Source: Clostridiaceae bacterium HFYG-1003
GTDB lineage: Bacteria > Bacillota > Clostridia > Clostridiales > Clostridiaceae
Reading direction: 5' to 3'
Length of the DNA stretch: 64,000 bases
Assembly: GCA_024579835.1 (NCBI GenBank)
Contig: CP102060.1
Location: forward strand, 1,054,001 to 1,118,000
Made by a program: the position numbers and the translations under genes. Positions 17,024 through 25,919 of this stretch are shown here, one piece after another (position 1 is the first letter of the stretch; each line of letters opens with the position of its first letter). The notes beneath the pieces were generated by a model. It did not search any database and was not told the DNA's origin. It was given only the letters and a program-made list of their open reading frames with translations.

Positions 17024-18049
17024 ATGTCAGTCACATTGAAAGACATCGCACAGATCGCCGGCGTATCGACGGCAACGGTTTCCAAAGTGATCAGCGGAAA
17101 GCATCAGGACATCGGGGAAAAGACCATCGAAAAAATTCGCAAGATTGCCCGGGAACTGGACTATCGGCCCAATTCACTGGCCCGGAGCATGAAGACCAAG
17201 GTCACGCGGACCATTGGCCTCATCATTCCGGATGTACGAAACCCCTTCTTTACGGATCTGGCCCGGGGGGCAGAGGACAGTGCCCATGAACGGGGCTACA
17301 GTCTGCTGTTTTGCAACTCGGACGACGATCTCAAAAAAGAGATGGAATACATTGACACCCTGACCCAGAAACAGGTGGACGGCATCGCCTTGGCGGCCTC
17401 CGTCAAGCGCAACCGGAAGCTGGAAGAAGGCTTCCGAATCTCCGTGCCCATTGTCACGCTGGACCGTGATGTTTATTTCCCCGGCGTGCGGGGCCACATT
17501 CACTCGGACAACGAATCCGGTGCCTACGACGCGGTGAAGTACCTGATCAGCCTGGGCCACCGCCGCATCCTGTTCCTGTCGGGCGACCTCACCATCCGCG
17601 TCTCCAAAGAACGTCTGGAAGGCTATCGCCGGGCGCTGACCGAAGCCGGCATTGAATACGATGAGAACCTGCTCCTGGGCGGCCCCTTCAGCTTTGAATA
17701 CGGCTATGAAGCCATGCGCACCTGGGAGATGGATCCCGAAGTCACCGCCATCTTCTGCGGCAATGATCTCATTGCCCTGGGCGCCATCAAGGCGCTGAAG
17801 GAGCGCCGGATCAAAGTCCCGCAGGACATCAGCGTCATGGGCTTTGACGACATCTACCTGGCCAGCATCAATACCCCCGGCCTGACGACCATCCGCCAGC
17901 CCAGCTATGAACTGGGTTATGCCACCGTCCGCCGCCTCATCGATGTCATCGAAGGCGTGGACCACAGTGACTCCACCATGGTGATCAAACTCGAACTGAT
18001 CCCCAGGGAAAGCACCGCCAAGCCAAAGAAGAAAGCAGCCCTCGGCTGA
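17024..18049 (+). CDS. LacI-family transcriptional regulator of nucleoside use
   Basis: 341 residues. N-terminal LacI helix-turn-helix (TLKDIAQIAGVSTATVSKVI, residues 4-23) and hinge, then a periplasmic-binding-protein-like sensor domain with IGLIIPDVRNPFF and FDDIYLASINTPGLTTI. Full length. Preceded by AAGGAGGTGG. First gene of a run including two nucleoside hydrolases, a BMP-type ABC transporter and a sugar kinase, so its effector is probably ribose, a nucleoside or a related sugar. It likely represses the cluster and itself through the palindromes just upstream. Confidence 0.88.
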   Translation: MSVTLKDIAQIAGVSTATVSKVISGKHQDIGEKTIEKIRKIARELDYRPNSLARSMKTKVTRTIGLIIPDVRNPFFTDLARGAEDSAHERGYSLLFCNSDDDLKKEMEYIDTLTQKQVDGIALAASVKRNRKLEEGFRISVPIVTLDRDVYFPGVRGHIHSDNESGAYDAVKYLISLGHRRILFLSGDLTIRVSKERLEGYRRALTEAGIEYDENLLLGGPFSFEYGYEAMRTWEMDPEVTAIFCGNDLIALGAIKALKERRIKVPQDISVMGFDDIYLASINTPGLTTIRQPSYELGYATVRRLIDVIEGVDHSDSTMVIKLELIPRESTAKPKKKAALG

Positions 18050-18078
18050 TTCGATATTACAACTTGAAGGAGATAGGG

Positions 18079-19032
18079 ATGAACAGGATACCCGTAATCA
18101 TTGATACGGATCCGGGACACGATGATGCCATCGCTCTGATGATGGCCCTGGCCAGCAAGGAGCTGGATATCAGGGGAATCACCATCGTTGCCGGAAACAA
18201 CACCATTGAGAATAACACCAATAACGCACTGCGATTGCTCGAACACTTCGGACGTGACATCAAAGTCTACCGGGGAGCCGGCCGGCCGCTGGTTCAGATC
18301 CAGGAACTGCCCGAGGACATCCACGGCAAATCCGGTATGGACGGCACCAGTCTGCCAGACCTGTGCCAGGGCAAACCGGAAGCCATCAACGCCGTCCAGT
18401 TCATGGAAAATGAACTCAAGGCAACCACCGAGCGCATCAAGATCATTGCCATCGGCCCGCTGACCAATATCGCGACCCTCCTGGCCGCGGCCCCGGAAGT
18501 GCGCGACCGCATCGACGAGATCGTCATCATGGGCGGAGCGGCCCTGGGCGGAAACAAAACCCCGACCTCCGAGTTCAACATCTGGCAGGATCCCGAAGCC
18601 GCCCACATCGTCTTCTCCTCCGGCATACCGCTCACCATGTGCGGTCTGGACGTCACCTACAAGTCCAGCCTGACCGAAGCGGACGTCGCCCGGATCAAGG
18701 CCATCGGCAACAAAGCCTCCGCCCTGACCGGCGAGATCCTTGACTTCTACGGACATGCCATTGCCCTGCGCGGCAATCAGGGAATCGCCGTCCACGACGC
18801 CGTGGCCGTCGCCAAGATTCTGCGCCCCGAGCTGTTTACCTCCGCTCTCTACAACGTCGTCATCGACCTGGACGGACGATACACCAGAGGCTGCACCGTC
18901 ACCGATCTGGATGACGTCACCAAAGCCCATAAGAACGTGGAAGTGGTCCTCGATGTGGACCGGTCCGCCTTCGTTGACTATATGGTCGAAGCCTTGACCG
19001 CGCTGACCGAGGAGGTGAAGCCCCATGCCTAA
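18079..19032 (+). CDS. inosine-uridine-type nucleoside hydrolase
   Basis: 317 residues from ATG 18079; the frame extends to a TTG at 18064, but AAGGAG at 18067-18072 is the ribosome binding site for 18079. It starts VIIDTDPGHDDAI, the calcium-binding DTDPGxDD motif of nucleoside hydrolases, and has IIAIGPLTNIA and IVIMGGA blocks and EFNIWQDPEAA. The enzyme splits ribonucleosides into base and ribose in the cytoplasm. Start of the next gene overlaps its stop, so the two hydrolases are translationally coupled. Confidence 0.9.
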   Translation: MNRIPVIIDTDPGHDDAIALMMALASKELDIRGITIVAGNNTIENNTNNALRLLEHFGRDIKVYRGAGRPLVQIQELPEDIHGKSGMDGTSLPDLCQGKPEAINAVQFMENELKATTERIKIIAIGPLTNIATLLAAAPEVRDRIDEIVIMGGAALGGNKTPTSEFNIWQDPEAAHIVFSSGIPLTMCGLDVTYKSSLTEADVARIKAIGNKASALTGEILDFYGHAIALRGNQGIAVHDAVAVAKILRPELFTSALYNVVIDLDGRYTRGCTVTDLDDVTKAHKNVEVVLDVDRSAFVDYMVEALTALTEEVKPHA

Positions 19033-19960
19033 GATTCCAATCATCATTGACTGCGACCCCGGTGTGGACGACGCCTACGCGATCATGCTGGCTCACAGCT
19101 TCCCCGGCTTCGACATCCGGGCCATCACCCCGGTAGCCGGCAACGTCGAATACCAGCACACCACCCGCAACGCCCTGGACCTGGCCGACATGCTGGGCAT
19201 TGAAACCCGCGTCGCCAAAGGGGCAGACCGCCCGCTGATCATCGAACTGCAGACCGCAGGGGAGATCCATGGCGGCAACGGCATGGCCGGCTACACGCTG
19301 CCCATGGCCAAACGGGACTACGATCCCATGAAAGCCTGGGACGTCATGTACGAAGAAGCTAAGAAATTCCCCGGCGAACTCGAAATCATCGCCGTCGGAC
19401 CCCTGACCAACGTCGCCATCGCCATCATGAAATACTCCGATCTCAAAGACTACGTCAAGCGCATCGTCATCATGGGCGGCTCCGCCACCGTCGGCAACCA
19501 CTCCCAGTACGGCGAATTCAACATCTGGGTTGATCCCCACGCCGCCGAAATCGTCTTCCATTCCGGCATCCCCGTGACCATGTTCGGACTCAACGCAACC
19601 CGCCAGTCCGCTCTGACCTCCGAGGAAATGTATGAGATGGAACAGCCCGACACCTCCGTGCGCGGTCTCATCGCCGGCATCAACCACTACGTGTTCGGCC
19701 TGCGCGACGGCAAGGACTGGGGCGGCACCATCACCCTGCATGATGCCATCACCGTCGCCTACCTCATGGACGAATCCTTCGCCCAGACCAAACCGGCCTA
19801 CGTGACCTGCGAGTACACCGGCAAAAACACCTACGGCCAGACCGTCTGTGATTTCAAAGGCTTGTGCGGCAAAGCCCCCAACGTGGAGGTTGCCATGGTC
19901 ACCAACCGGGATCTGTTCAAGCAGATGCTGGCGTCCATGCTCGAGTTCTACAAGAACTGA
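19025..19960 (+). CDS. second nucleoside hydrolase
   Basis: 311 residues, paralogue of the previous gene: IIIDCDPGVDDAY at the N-terminus, then IIAVGPLTNVA, IVIMGGSA and EFNIWVDPHAA. ATG 19025 follows GAGGAGGTG and overlaps the stop of the upstream gene by 8 nt. Two hydrolases in a row suggest different base preferences (for example purine versus pyrimidine nucleosides), but the sequence does not show which. The following 450 bp contain tandem repeats rather than a gene. Confidence 0.9.
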   Translation: MPKIPIIIDCDPGVDDAYAIMLAHSFPGFDIRAITPVAGNVEYQHTTRNALDLADMLGIETRVAKGADRPLIIELQTAGEIHGGNGMAGYTLPMAKRDYDPMKAWDVMYEEAKKFPGELEIIAVGPLTNVAIAIMKYSDLKDYVKRIVIMGGSATVGNHSQYGEFNIWVDPHAAEIVFHSGIPVTMFGLNATRQSALTSEEMYEMEQPDTSVRGLIAGINHYVFGLRDGKDWGGTITLHDAITVAYLMDESFAQTKPAYVTCEYTGKNTYGQTVCDFKGLCGKAPNVEVAMVTNRDLFKQMLASMLEFYKN

Positions 19961-20340
19961 TCTGAAAATACCTGATCTGAAAATACCTGATCTGAAAATA
20001 CCTGATCTGTCATCCGTAAGCGGCAGCAGGAGGGAACTCCAGCACCCGAACATAAGATGAACTCCGGATCCATTGAAAGATGAGCTCCGGATCAGCCAAA
20101 GACGAAACCAAAGTTGAACCAAAGACGAAACCAAAGTTGAACCAAAGACGAAACCAAAGTTGAACCAAAGACCAAACCAAAGTTGAACCAAAGACGAAAC
20201 CAAAGTTGAACCAAAACCAAGCAAAGATGAACCTCAGGACAACTCAAACAACCAAAGATGAACCGCAGGCAACTCCAAGAACCCAAGATGAACCTGAGAC
20301 AACTCCAAGAACCCAAGATGACCCTTCAGGACAACCCAAA
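19961..20340. repeat. two tandem arrays between the hydrolase and the BMP lipoprotein
   Basis: Array A (19961-20008): nearly four copies of a 15-bp unit GATCTGAAAATACCT. Array B (20101-20215): five copies of a 23-bp unit starting GACGAAACCAAAGTTG, at 20101, 20124, 20147, 20170 and 20193, with one base change in the fourth. Decaying AAGATGAACC-type copies continue to about 20340. No coding role: the open frames across it are low-complexity shadows. Confidence 0.85.
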
Positions 20341-20411
20341 GACAAAATTCTTCAAAGCCAAAGACAAAAGATTCAATCAAAAAAATCTGTAGAAAACAGG
20401 GAGAGAACAAA

Positions 20412-21575
20412 ATGAAGAAGAAACTCATGTCCATCCTGACCACCTCCGTCCTGGCAATCGGCCTTGTTGCCGGATGCACCCCGACCACACCGACCACCAC
20501 AGCCGGCGGAACCACCCCCGGAACCACTGCTGCCGGAACCACCACAGCCGGAACTTCAGCTGAAACAACGCCTGCCACCACCACGGCATCCGGCGAAAAG
20601 CTTAAGGTAACCCTGATTGTCGGCGGTAACCTGGGCGACAAGTCCTTCAATGACTCTGCCTGGGCCGGACTGAAGAAAGCCGAAGCCGAGCTGGGCACCG
20701 AAGTGAAGGTCATCGAGCTGGGCGGCGACCCGTCCAAGCAGGAACCCACCGTTCGCGACGTCGCCGATGACGGTACCGACATCATCATGGTTGCTTCCGG
20801 CGGACTCATCGAAGCCGTTCAGCTGGTTGCTCCGGAATATCCCGATGTCAAATTCGTTTCCTTCGACGTCAGCCCGTCTTACGCTGTAGAAAACGACAAC
20901 CTGTACGGCATCATCTTCAAGCAGAATGAAGCCGACTTCCTGGCTGGCGCCATTGCCGGCAAAATGTCCAAATCCGGCGTCATCGGATTTGTCGGCGGAC
21001 AGGAAAACCCCATCATCAACGACTTCCTCGTAGGCTACATCGACGGAGCCAAGCAGGCGAACCCCGCCATCAAAGTGGCCGTTTCCTTCGTAGGAAACTG
21101 GACCGACTCCGCCAAGGGCAAGGAAATGTCCTTCGCGCAGGTTCTCCTGGGTGCGGATGTCCTCCACGGCGTAGCCGGCGGAGCCGGACTGGGCGTCATC
21201 GAAGCCGCTGCAGAAAAGAAACTGTGGGCCATCGGCGTTGACTCCGACCAGACCCTGATGTTTGAAGGCGATTCCGCCAAGGCCAATGCCATCGTGACTT
21301 CCGCGCTGAAGAACGTCGGCGACACCCTCTACCTCGTGATCAAGAAGCACCAGGAAGGCTCCCTGAACTGGGGCAAGCTGGAATCCTTCGGAATCAAGGA
21401 AGGCGCTGTCGGCCTGGCCAGAAATGACAACTACAAGAAGAATGTTCCGGCTGAGGTTCAGACCTGGGTCGATGAACTGGAAAACAAGGTTAAGAACGGC
21501 GAGTACACCGTACCGAGCGCCTTCACCATGACCAACGAACAATTTGTCGAACTGAAGAACAGCATCAAGCCATAA
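20412..21575 (+). CDS. BMP-family nucleoside-binding lipoprotein
   Basis: 387 residues. Lipoprotein signal with lipobox LVAGC (Cys22), then a Thr/Pro-rich linker to about residue 57 and a BMP/PnrA-like binding domain with LVGGNLGDKSFNDSAW (written LIVGGNLGDKSFND in the protein) and IGFVGGQENPIINDF. BMP-family lipoproteins bind nucleosides for ABC importers. It precedes the matching ATPase and two permeases, and follows nucleoside hydrolases, which supports a nucleoside ligand. A GGGAGAG site precedes the ATG. A hairpin after the gene could raise its mRNA level over that of the other transporter parts. Confidence 0.88.
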   Translation: MKKKLMSILTTSVLAIGLVAGCTPTTPTTTAGGTTPGTTAAGTTTAGTSAETTPATTTASGEKLKVTLIVGGNLGDKSFNDSAWAGLKKAEAELGTEVKVIELGGDPSKQEPTVRDVADDGTDIIMVASGGLIEAVQLVAPEYPDVKFVSFDVSPSYAVENDNLYGIIFKQNEADFLAGAIAGKMSKSGVIGFVGGQENPIINDFLVGYIDGAKQANPAIKVAVSFVGNWTDSAKGKEMSFAQVLLGADVLHGVAGGAGLGVIEAAAEKKLWAIGVDSDQTLMFEGDSAKANAIVTSALKNVGDTLYLVIKKHQEGSLNWGKLESFGIKEGAVGLARNDNYKKNVPAEVQTWVDELENKVKNGEYTVPSAFTMTNEQFVELKNSIKP

Positions 21576-21591
21576 TCTGGCTGCTTGGAAC

Positions 21592-21617
21592 TCAGGGAGC
21601 CGCTGATGGCTCCCTGA
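21592..21617 (+). terminator. intercistronic hairpin after the lipoprotein gene
   Basis: Perfect 10-bp stem (21592-21601 and 21608-21617) with a 6-nt loop and only a short T run. More likely a partial terminator or 3' mRNA protector, as is common after binding-protein genes, because the ABC ATPase starts 45 nt later. Confidence 0.55.
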
Positions 21618-21661
21618 ATCTTTGAAAAAACTTCGCCATACACTTAGCAGGAGGTGCTATT

Positions 21662-23227
21662 TTGCCACAGGAAATGATCCTCATGAAAAACATTACCAAA
21701 GTCTATCCCAATGGCTTTGTCGCCAACAAGGACATCACGCTGTCCGTTGAAAAGGGCGAGATCCATGGGCTGGTTGGTGAGAACGGTGCAGGGAAAACCA
21801 CCCTCATGAAGATCCTGTTTGGAATTGAAAATCAGGAAGAGGGCCAGATCTTCATCAAAGGCCAGGAAGTCAAGATCAAGGACCCGCTGCATGCCATCGC
21901 CCTGGGCGTCGGCATGGTCCACCAGCACTTCATGCTGGTTCCGTCACTGACCGTGGCCGAAAACATCGTACTGGGCATGGAGCCCAAAAAAGGCATTCGA
22001 TTTGACATGAAAAAATCCGTGGACATGACCCGCGAGGTCTCCACGAAATATAACCTGGGCGTGGATCCGATGGATCTGGTCGAGGACATCTCTGTCGGCC
22101 AGAAACAGAAGGTGGAGATCTTAAAGGCCCTGATCCGGGGCGCTGAAGTGCTCATTCTGGATGAGCCCACCGCCGTACTGACCCCCCAGGAGACCGAAGA
22201 GCTCTTCGTCGAGCTCAAGAAGCTGCGCGACGACGGCTACACCATCGTCTTCATCTCCCATAAGCTCAACGAAGTCAAGGAGATCTGCGACCGTGTCACC
22301 GTGCTGCGCAACGGCCGCATGATCGGCATGAAGCACATCGATGAAGTCTCCGAGCAGGACATTTCCCGCATGATGGTGGGCCGCGACGTCATCTTAAACA
22401 TCGAGAAGGACAAGGCTCAGCCCAAGAAAGTCGTGGCCAGCATTGAGCACCTCTACCTGAAGAGCTCTGACGGCAAGGACGTCATCAAGGACGTCAGCTT
22501 TACCATCCGTCAGGGCGAGATCGTCGGCATCGTCGGCGTCGAGGGCAACGGCCAGAATGAAGTGACCCAGGTCATGACCGGCCTTATGACCGGCTACGGC
22601 GGAGAAGTTATCATCGACGGCAAAAACATCCGGGGACTGTCCATCCGCCAGATCCGCGAAGCGGGCATCTCCCACATCTCCGAAGACCGCATGACCTTCG
22701 GCGCGGCCGCCAACGCCAGCGTCAAGGACAACCTGATCTCGGACCGCTACTACAAGAAAGAATTCAACCGGGGACTGCTCAACCACAAGAAAATCGAAGA
22801 GCTCTCCGCCGGCCTGATCAAGGACTACAAGATCAAGTGCGACAACCAGGATCAGCCGGTGCGCATGCTCTCCGGCGGCAACATCCAGAAGGTCATCGTG
22901 GCCCGGGAATTCACCGCCAACATGAAAGTCATCGTCGCCAACCAGCCGACCCGCGGCATCGACGTCGGCGCCACCGAGTTCATCCGGCGCAAGCTCATTG
23001 AGATCGCCCGGGAACAGAACGTCGGCGTGCTCCTGGTGTCCGCGGACCTCAACGAGGCCCTGGAAACCAGCGACAGCATCATCGTCATGCACAACGGCGA
23101 AATCGTCGCCTACTTTGAGGATGCCTCGCAGATTACCGAATTCACCCTGGGTGAATACATGCTGGGCATCAACAAACAGACTCCGGAAGAATTGAGGAGG
23201 GCAGTCTATGAACACCAAACAAATTGA
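21662..23227 (+). CDS. nucleoside ABC importer, ATP-binding protein with two domains
   Basis: 521 residues with two ABC domains. The first has Walker A GENGAGKTT, signature SVGQKQK and Walker B VLILDEPTAVL. The second has a degenerate Walker A (GVEGNGQNE) and signature LSGGNIQK, the pattern of YufO/RbsA-type ATPases in which one site is inactive. TTG 21662 is the start, with AGGAGGTG ahead of it; ATG 21674 is an alternative. It energises import with the permeases at 23208 and 24286, and its 3' end overlaps the first permease by 20 nt. Confidence 0.9.
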   Translation: MPQEMILMKNITKVYPNGFVANKDITLSVEKGEIHGLVGENGAGKTTLMKILFGIENQEEGQIFIKGQEVKIKDPLHAIALGVGMVHQHFMLVPSLTVAENIVLGMEPKKGIRFDMKKSVDMTREVSTKYNLGVDPMDLVEDISVGQKQKVEILKALIRGAEVLILDEPTAVLTPQETEELFVELKKLRDDGYTIVFISHKLNEVKEICDRVTVLRNGRMIGMKHIDEVSEQDISRMMVGRDVILNIEKDKAQPKKVVASIEHLYLKSSDGKDVIKDVSFTIRQGEIVGIVGVEGNGQNEVTQVMTGLMTGYGGEVIIDGKNIRGLSIRQIREAGISHISEDRMTFGAAANASVKDNLISDRYYKKEFNRGLLNHKKIEELSAGLIKDYKIKCDNQDQPVRMLSGGNIQKVIVAREFTANMKVIVANQPTRGIDVGATEFIRRKLIEIAREQNVGVLLVSADLNEALETSDSIIVMHNGEIVAYFEDASQITEFTLGEYMLGINKQTPEELRRAVYEHQTN

Positions 23228-24284
23228 GCGCAGATATGATCTGCTGCGGACCCTCATCGCCATCGGCATCGCCCTGGTGCTGGCCCTTCTGGTCATCGCT
23301 TCCATCAGTGATGCCCCCTTTGAGGCGATGAAGAACTTTCTGATCGGTCCGCTCTCATCCTTCCGGCGCTTTGCCAACGTCATCGAACTCATGATCCCCA
23401 TCACCTTTACGGCGCTGGGCATCTGCATCCTGTTCCAGGCCGCCCAGTTCAACCTGATCGGGGAAGGGGTCTTCTACTTCTCCGGCGCCTTTGCCGCCTG
23501 GCTGTCCCTGAACATTTCCATGCCCACCGGCCTGCATGCCGCTGTGGTCATCATCCTGTCCGCTCTGGTCGGCGGTGTCATCGCCCTGATCCCGGCCGTG
23601 CTCAAGGTCAAGTGGAAGGCCAGTGAAGTCGTCTCCTCCATCATGATGAACTATGTCCTGTATTTTGCCGGCATGTACGTCCTGATGTATCATATGAAAG
23701 ACATGGCTTCCGGCTTCAACGCCTCGTATCTCATCCCCAAGACGGCCAAGCTACCGGTTCTGATCTCCAAGACCCGGATCCATGCCGGTCTCCTCCTGGT
23801 CGTCGTTATGATCGTTCTGGTCTACCTGTTCCTCTACAAGAGCAAATGGGGCTATGAACTGCGCATGACCGGTGAAAACCAGAACTTCGCCAAATACTCC
23901 GGCATCAAGGTCAACCGCGTCATTCTCCTGGCGAGTCTGTTGGGCGGAATCCTGGCCGGCATGGGCGGCGCCACCGAGATCCTCGGCATGTACACCCGCT
24001 TTCAGTGGGAAAAGCAGCCCGGCTACGGCTGGGACGGCATGCTGGTCGCCATCCTGGCCAAAAAGAACCCGGCCCTGGTACCCTTTGCCGCGTTCTTCCT
24101 GGCGTACCTGCGCATCGGCGCCGACGTCATCTCCCGGACCTCGGACATTCCCGTGGAATTCGTCCAGGTCATCCAGGCCATCGTCATCATGTTCATCGCC
24201 GCCGAGATGTTCCTCTCCGGCATGAAGCACCGCGCCATCACCAAGGCATCCCGCAAAGAACTGGAACTGAAGGAGGGCAAATAG
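23208..24284 (+). CDS. nucleoside ABC importer permease 1 (YufP-like)
   Basis: 358-residue, multi-spanning membrane protein of the BPD_transp_2 type (LivH/RbsC-like). Features: an N-terminal hydrophobic helix at residues 15-35, LGICILFQAAQFNLIGEG and the conserved YSGIKVNRVILLASLLGGILAGMGGA region, split here as GIKVNRVILLASLLGG. It is coupled to the ATPase by a 20-nt overlap and to the second permease by a 1-nt gap, so the two form a heterodimeric channel. A GAGGAGG site lies before ATG 23208. Confidence 0.88.
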   Translation: MNTKQIERRYDLLRTLIAIGIALVLALLVIASISDAPFEAMKNFLIGPLSSFRRFANVIELMIPITFTALGICILFQAAQFNLIGEGVFYFSGAFAAWLSLNISMPTGLHAAVVIILSALVGGVIALIPAVLKVKWKASEVVSSIMMNYVLYFAGMYVLMYHMKDMASGFNASYLIPKTAKLPVLISKTRIHAGLLLVVVMIVLVYLFLYKSKWGYELRMTGENQNFAKYSGIKVNRVILLASLLGGILAGMGGATEILGMYTRFQWEKQPGYGWDGMLVAILAKKNPALVPFAAFFLAYLRIGADVISRTSDIPVEFVQVIQAIVIMFIAAEMFLSGMKHRAITKASRKELELKEGK

Positions 24285-24285
24285 C

Positions 24286-25212
24286 ATGGATCTGAATCTG
24301 ACTACCATCGCCAGCATCCTGTATTCCATCATCCGCGTCTCCACGCCCATCATCTTTGCCGCCATGGCCGCCCTGGTCTCGCGCAAAGCCGGCCTGACCA
24401 ACATGGCCGTGGAAGGTATCATGCTTATCTCCGCCCTTACCGGCGTTGTCGTATCCGCTGCCACCGGCAGCCTCGTGCTGGGCATTCTGATTGCCCTGTT
24501 AGCCGGTGTCCTGTTCGCGTTCTTCATCGCGTATCTGTCGCTGCGGCTCAAGGCCGACATGGTCCTGACCTGCATCGCGGCCAACCTCCTGGCATCGGGA
24601 CTCACCATCGTGGTCATGTTCCTCGCCTCCGGCGACAAGGGAACTTCTTCGAACCTGAAGAGCCTGGTGGTGCCCGAACTGCAAATCCCGCTGCTGTCCT
24701 CGATCCCGTTCCTCGGAGCGGTCTTCTCCAACCACAATGCCATGACTTACCTCGCGTTCCTGACCGTCTTCCTCGTCAATTTCTTCATTTTCAAGACGCC
24801 CCAGGGACTGCGCATCCGGTCCGTCGGAGAAAATCCCAATGCCTCCGAATCCGTCGGCATCGACGTGGAACGCATCCAGATCAGCTCCTTCGTCATCAGC
24901 GGCTTCATCGGCGCCCTGGGCGGCATCTACATGTCCATGGGCTATGTTTCCTGGTTTGCCCGCGACATGGTGGCCGGCCGCGGCTTCATCGGTCTGTCAG
25001 CCATGAACCTGGGCAACGGCTCCCCCCTGGGCAGCCTCCTGGCCTCCGTCATTTTCGGAAGCGCCGACGTGGCGGCCAACTCCCTCCAGGCCTTGAAGAT
25101 TCCCGCCGAGTTTGTTCAAATGATCCCCTACGTCTCCACCATCGTGGGACTGGTGATCTTCTCCATCATCCGGGAACGGAATGTCAAAAAGAAAAAGAAA
25201 GTGGAAGCATAA
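24286..25212 (+). CDS. nucleoside ABC importer permease 2 (YufQ-like)
   Basis: 308-residue membrane protein of the same permease superfamily. It has FAAMAALVSRKAGLTNMAVEG near the N-terminus and LRIRSVGENPNASESVGID in the middle, both usual in YufQ-type permeases, and a basic C-terminal tail (NVKKKKKVEA). It starts 1 nt after the stop of permease 1, with GGAGGG upstream. Together with the BMP lipoprotein, ATPase and permease 1 it makes a complete importer. Confidence 0.88.
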   Translation: MDLNLTTIASILYSIIRVSTPIIFAAMAALVSRKAGLTNMAVEGIMLISALTGVVVSAATGSLVLGILIALLAGVLFAFFIAYLSLRLKADMVLTCIAANLLASGLTIVVMFLASGDKGTSSNLKSLVVPELQIPLLSSIPFLGAVFSNHNAMTYLAFLTVFLVNFFIFKTPQGLRIRSVGENPNASESVGIDVERIQISSFVISGFIGALGGIYMSMGYVSWFARDMVAGRGFIGLSAMNLGNGSPLGSLLASVIFGSADVAANSLQALKIPAEFVQMIPYVSTIVGLVIFSIIRERNVKKKKKVEA

Positions 25213-25255
25213 TCCCGCGATCCGGTGAACCGCCGATCCGAAAGGAGGAGGGAAG

Positions 25256-25915
25256 ATGATCCGAAAAGAACCATCCGACGTAATCCTGAAGAAATCGATC
25301 CTGATCAGCTTCTCCACGGTGCTGATTGCCCTGGGCATTACCTTGTTTCTGCAAAGCCGCCTGGGCTCAGACCCCATCACCGTCTGGATTGACGGCCTGC
25401 GCCTGTCGCTGGCGCTCCCCATGGGTACCGCTTCGCTGTACAATAACCTGGTCATGTTGGCCCTGGCCATCCTGTTTGCCCGCAAGTACATCCACATCGG
25501 CACCGTCATCGGCGCCGTTGTGACCGGACCCCTGATGAATCTGTTCGATCCCGTCATCCTTAAGATCTTCGGTGCCGACCCCCGCCTGGGCACCCGCATC
25601 GGCATGATGCTCCTGGGGCAGGTGGTCCTGTGCTATGCCATTGCCCTGAACCTGTCGGTGAAGTTTGGCTTTGGCACCGTGGATTCCCTGCTGGTTCGGC
25701 TGTGCGAAAAATTCCGGCTCAAGTACAAGGTGATCAAGATGCTGTCCGACCTGATCTATACCATCGCCGGCATCCTGCTGGGCGGCGTGTTCGGGTTCGG
25801 CTCCGTCATCTCGGTACTCACCGGCGGACCGCTGATCGCCTGGTTTATGGAAAAGTTCACCGAACCCATGGCCCATCAACTGCATTTGAACGAAAACCCG
25901 ATACGCGAGGAGTGA
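25256..25915 (+). CDS. YczE/YitT-like membrane protein
   Basis: 219 residues with about five hydrophobic segments. It shows the YczE/DUF6198 pattern: LGITLFLQSRLGSDPITV in the first third, MGTASLYNN, and LGGVFGFGSVISVLTGGPLI near the end. GGAGGAGG precedes ATG 25256. The function of the family is not established; its place between a nucleoside transporter and a PfkB kinase suggests a part in nucleoside or sugar handling, but that is inference from position. Confidence 0.75.
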   Translation: MIRKEPSDVILKKSILISFSTVLIALGITLFLQSRLGSDPITVWIDGLRLSLALPMGTASLYNNLVMLALAILFARKYIHIGTVIGAVVTGPLMNLFDPVILKIFGADPRLGTRIGMMLLGQVVLCYAIALNLSVKFGFGTVDSLLVRLCEKFRLKYKVIKMLSDLIYTIAGILLGGVFGFGSVISVLTGGPLIAWFMEKFTEPMAHQLHLNENPIREE

Positions 25916-25919
25916 AAGA

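Noticed and set aside
20101-20215. Possible CRISPR array
   Set aside because: Units of 23 bp follow one another without unique spacers and no cas gene is present; a plain tandem repeat.
17917-20224. Long minus-strand frames across the nucleoside hydrolase genes
   Set aside because: Produced by GC-rich codon bias opposite real genes; part of one frame is only the tandem array translated.
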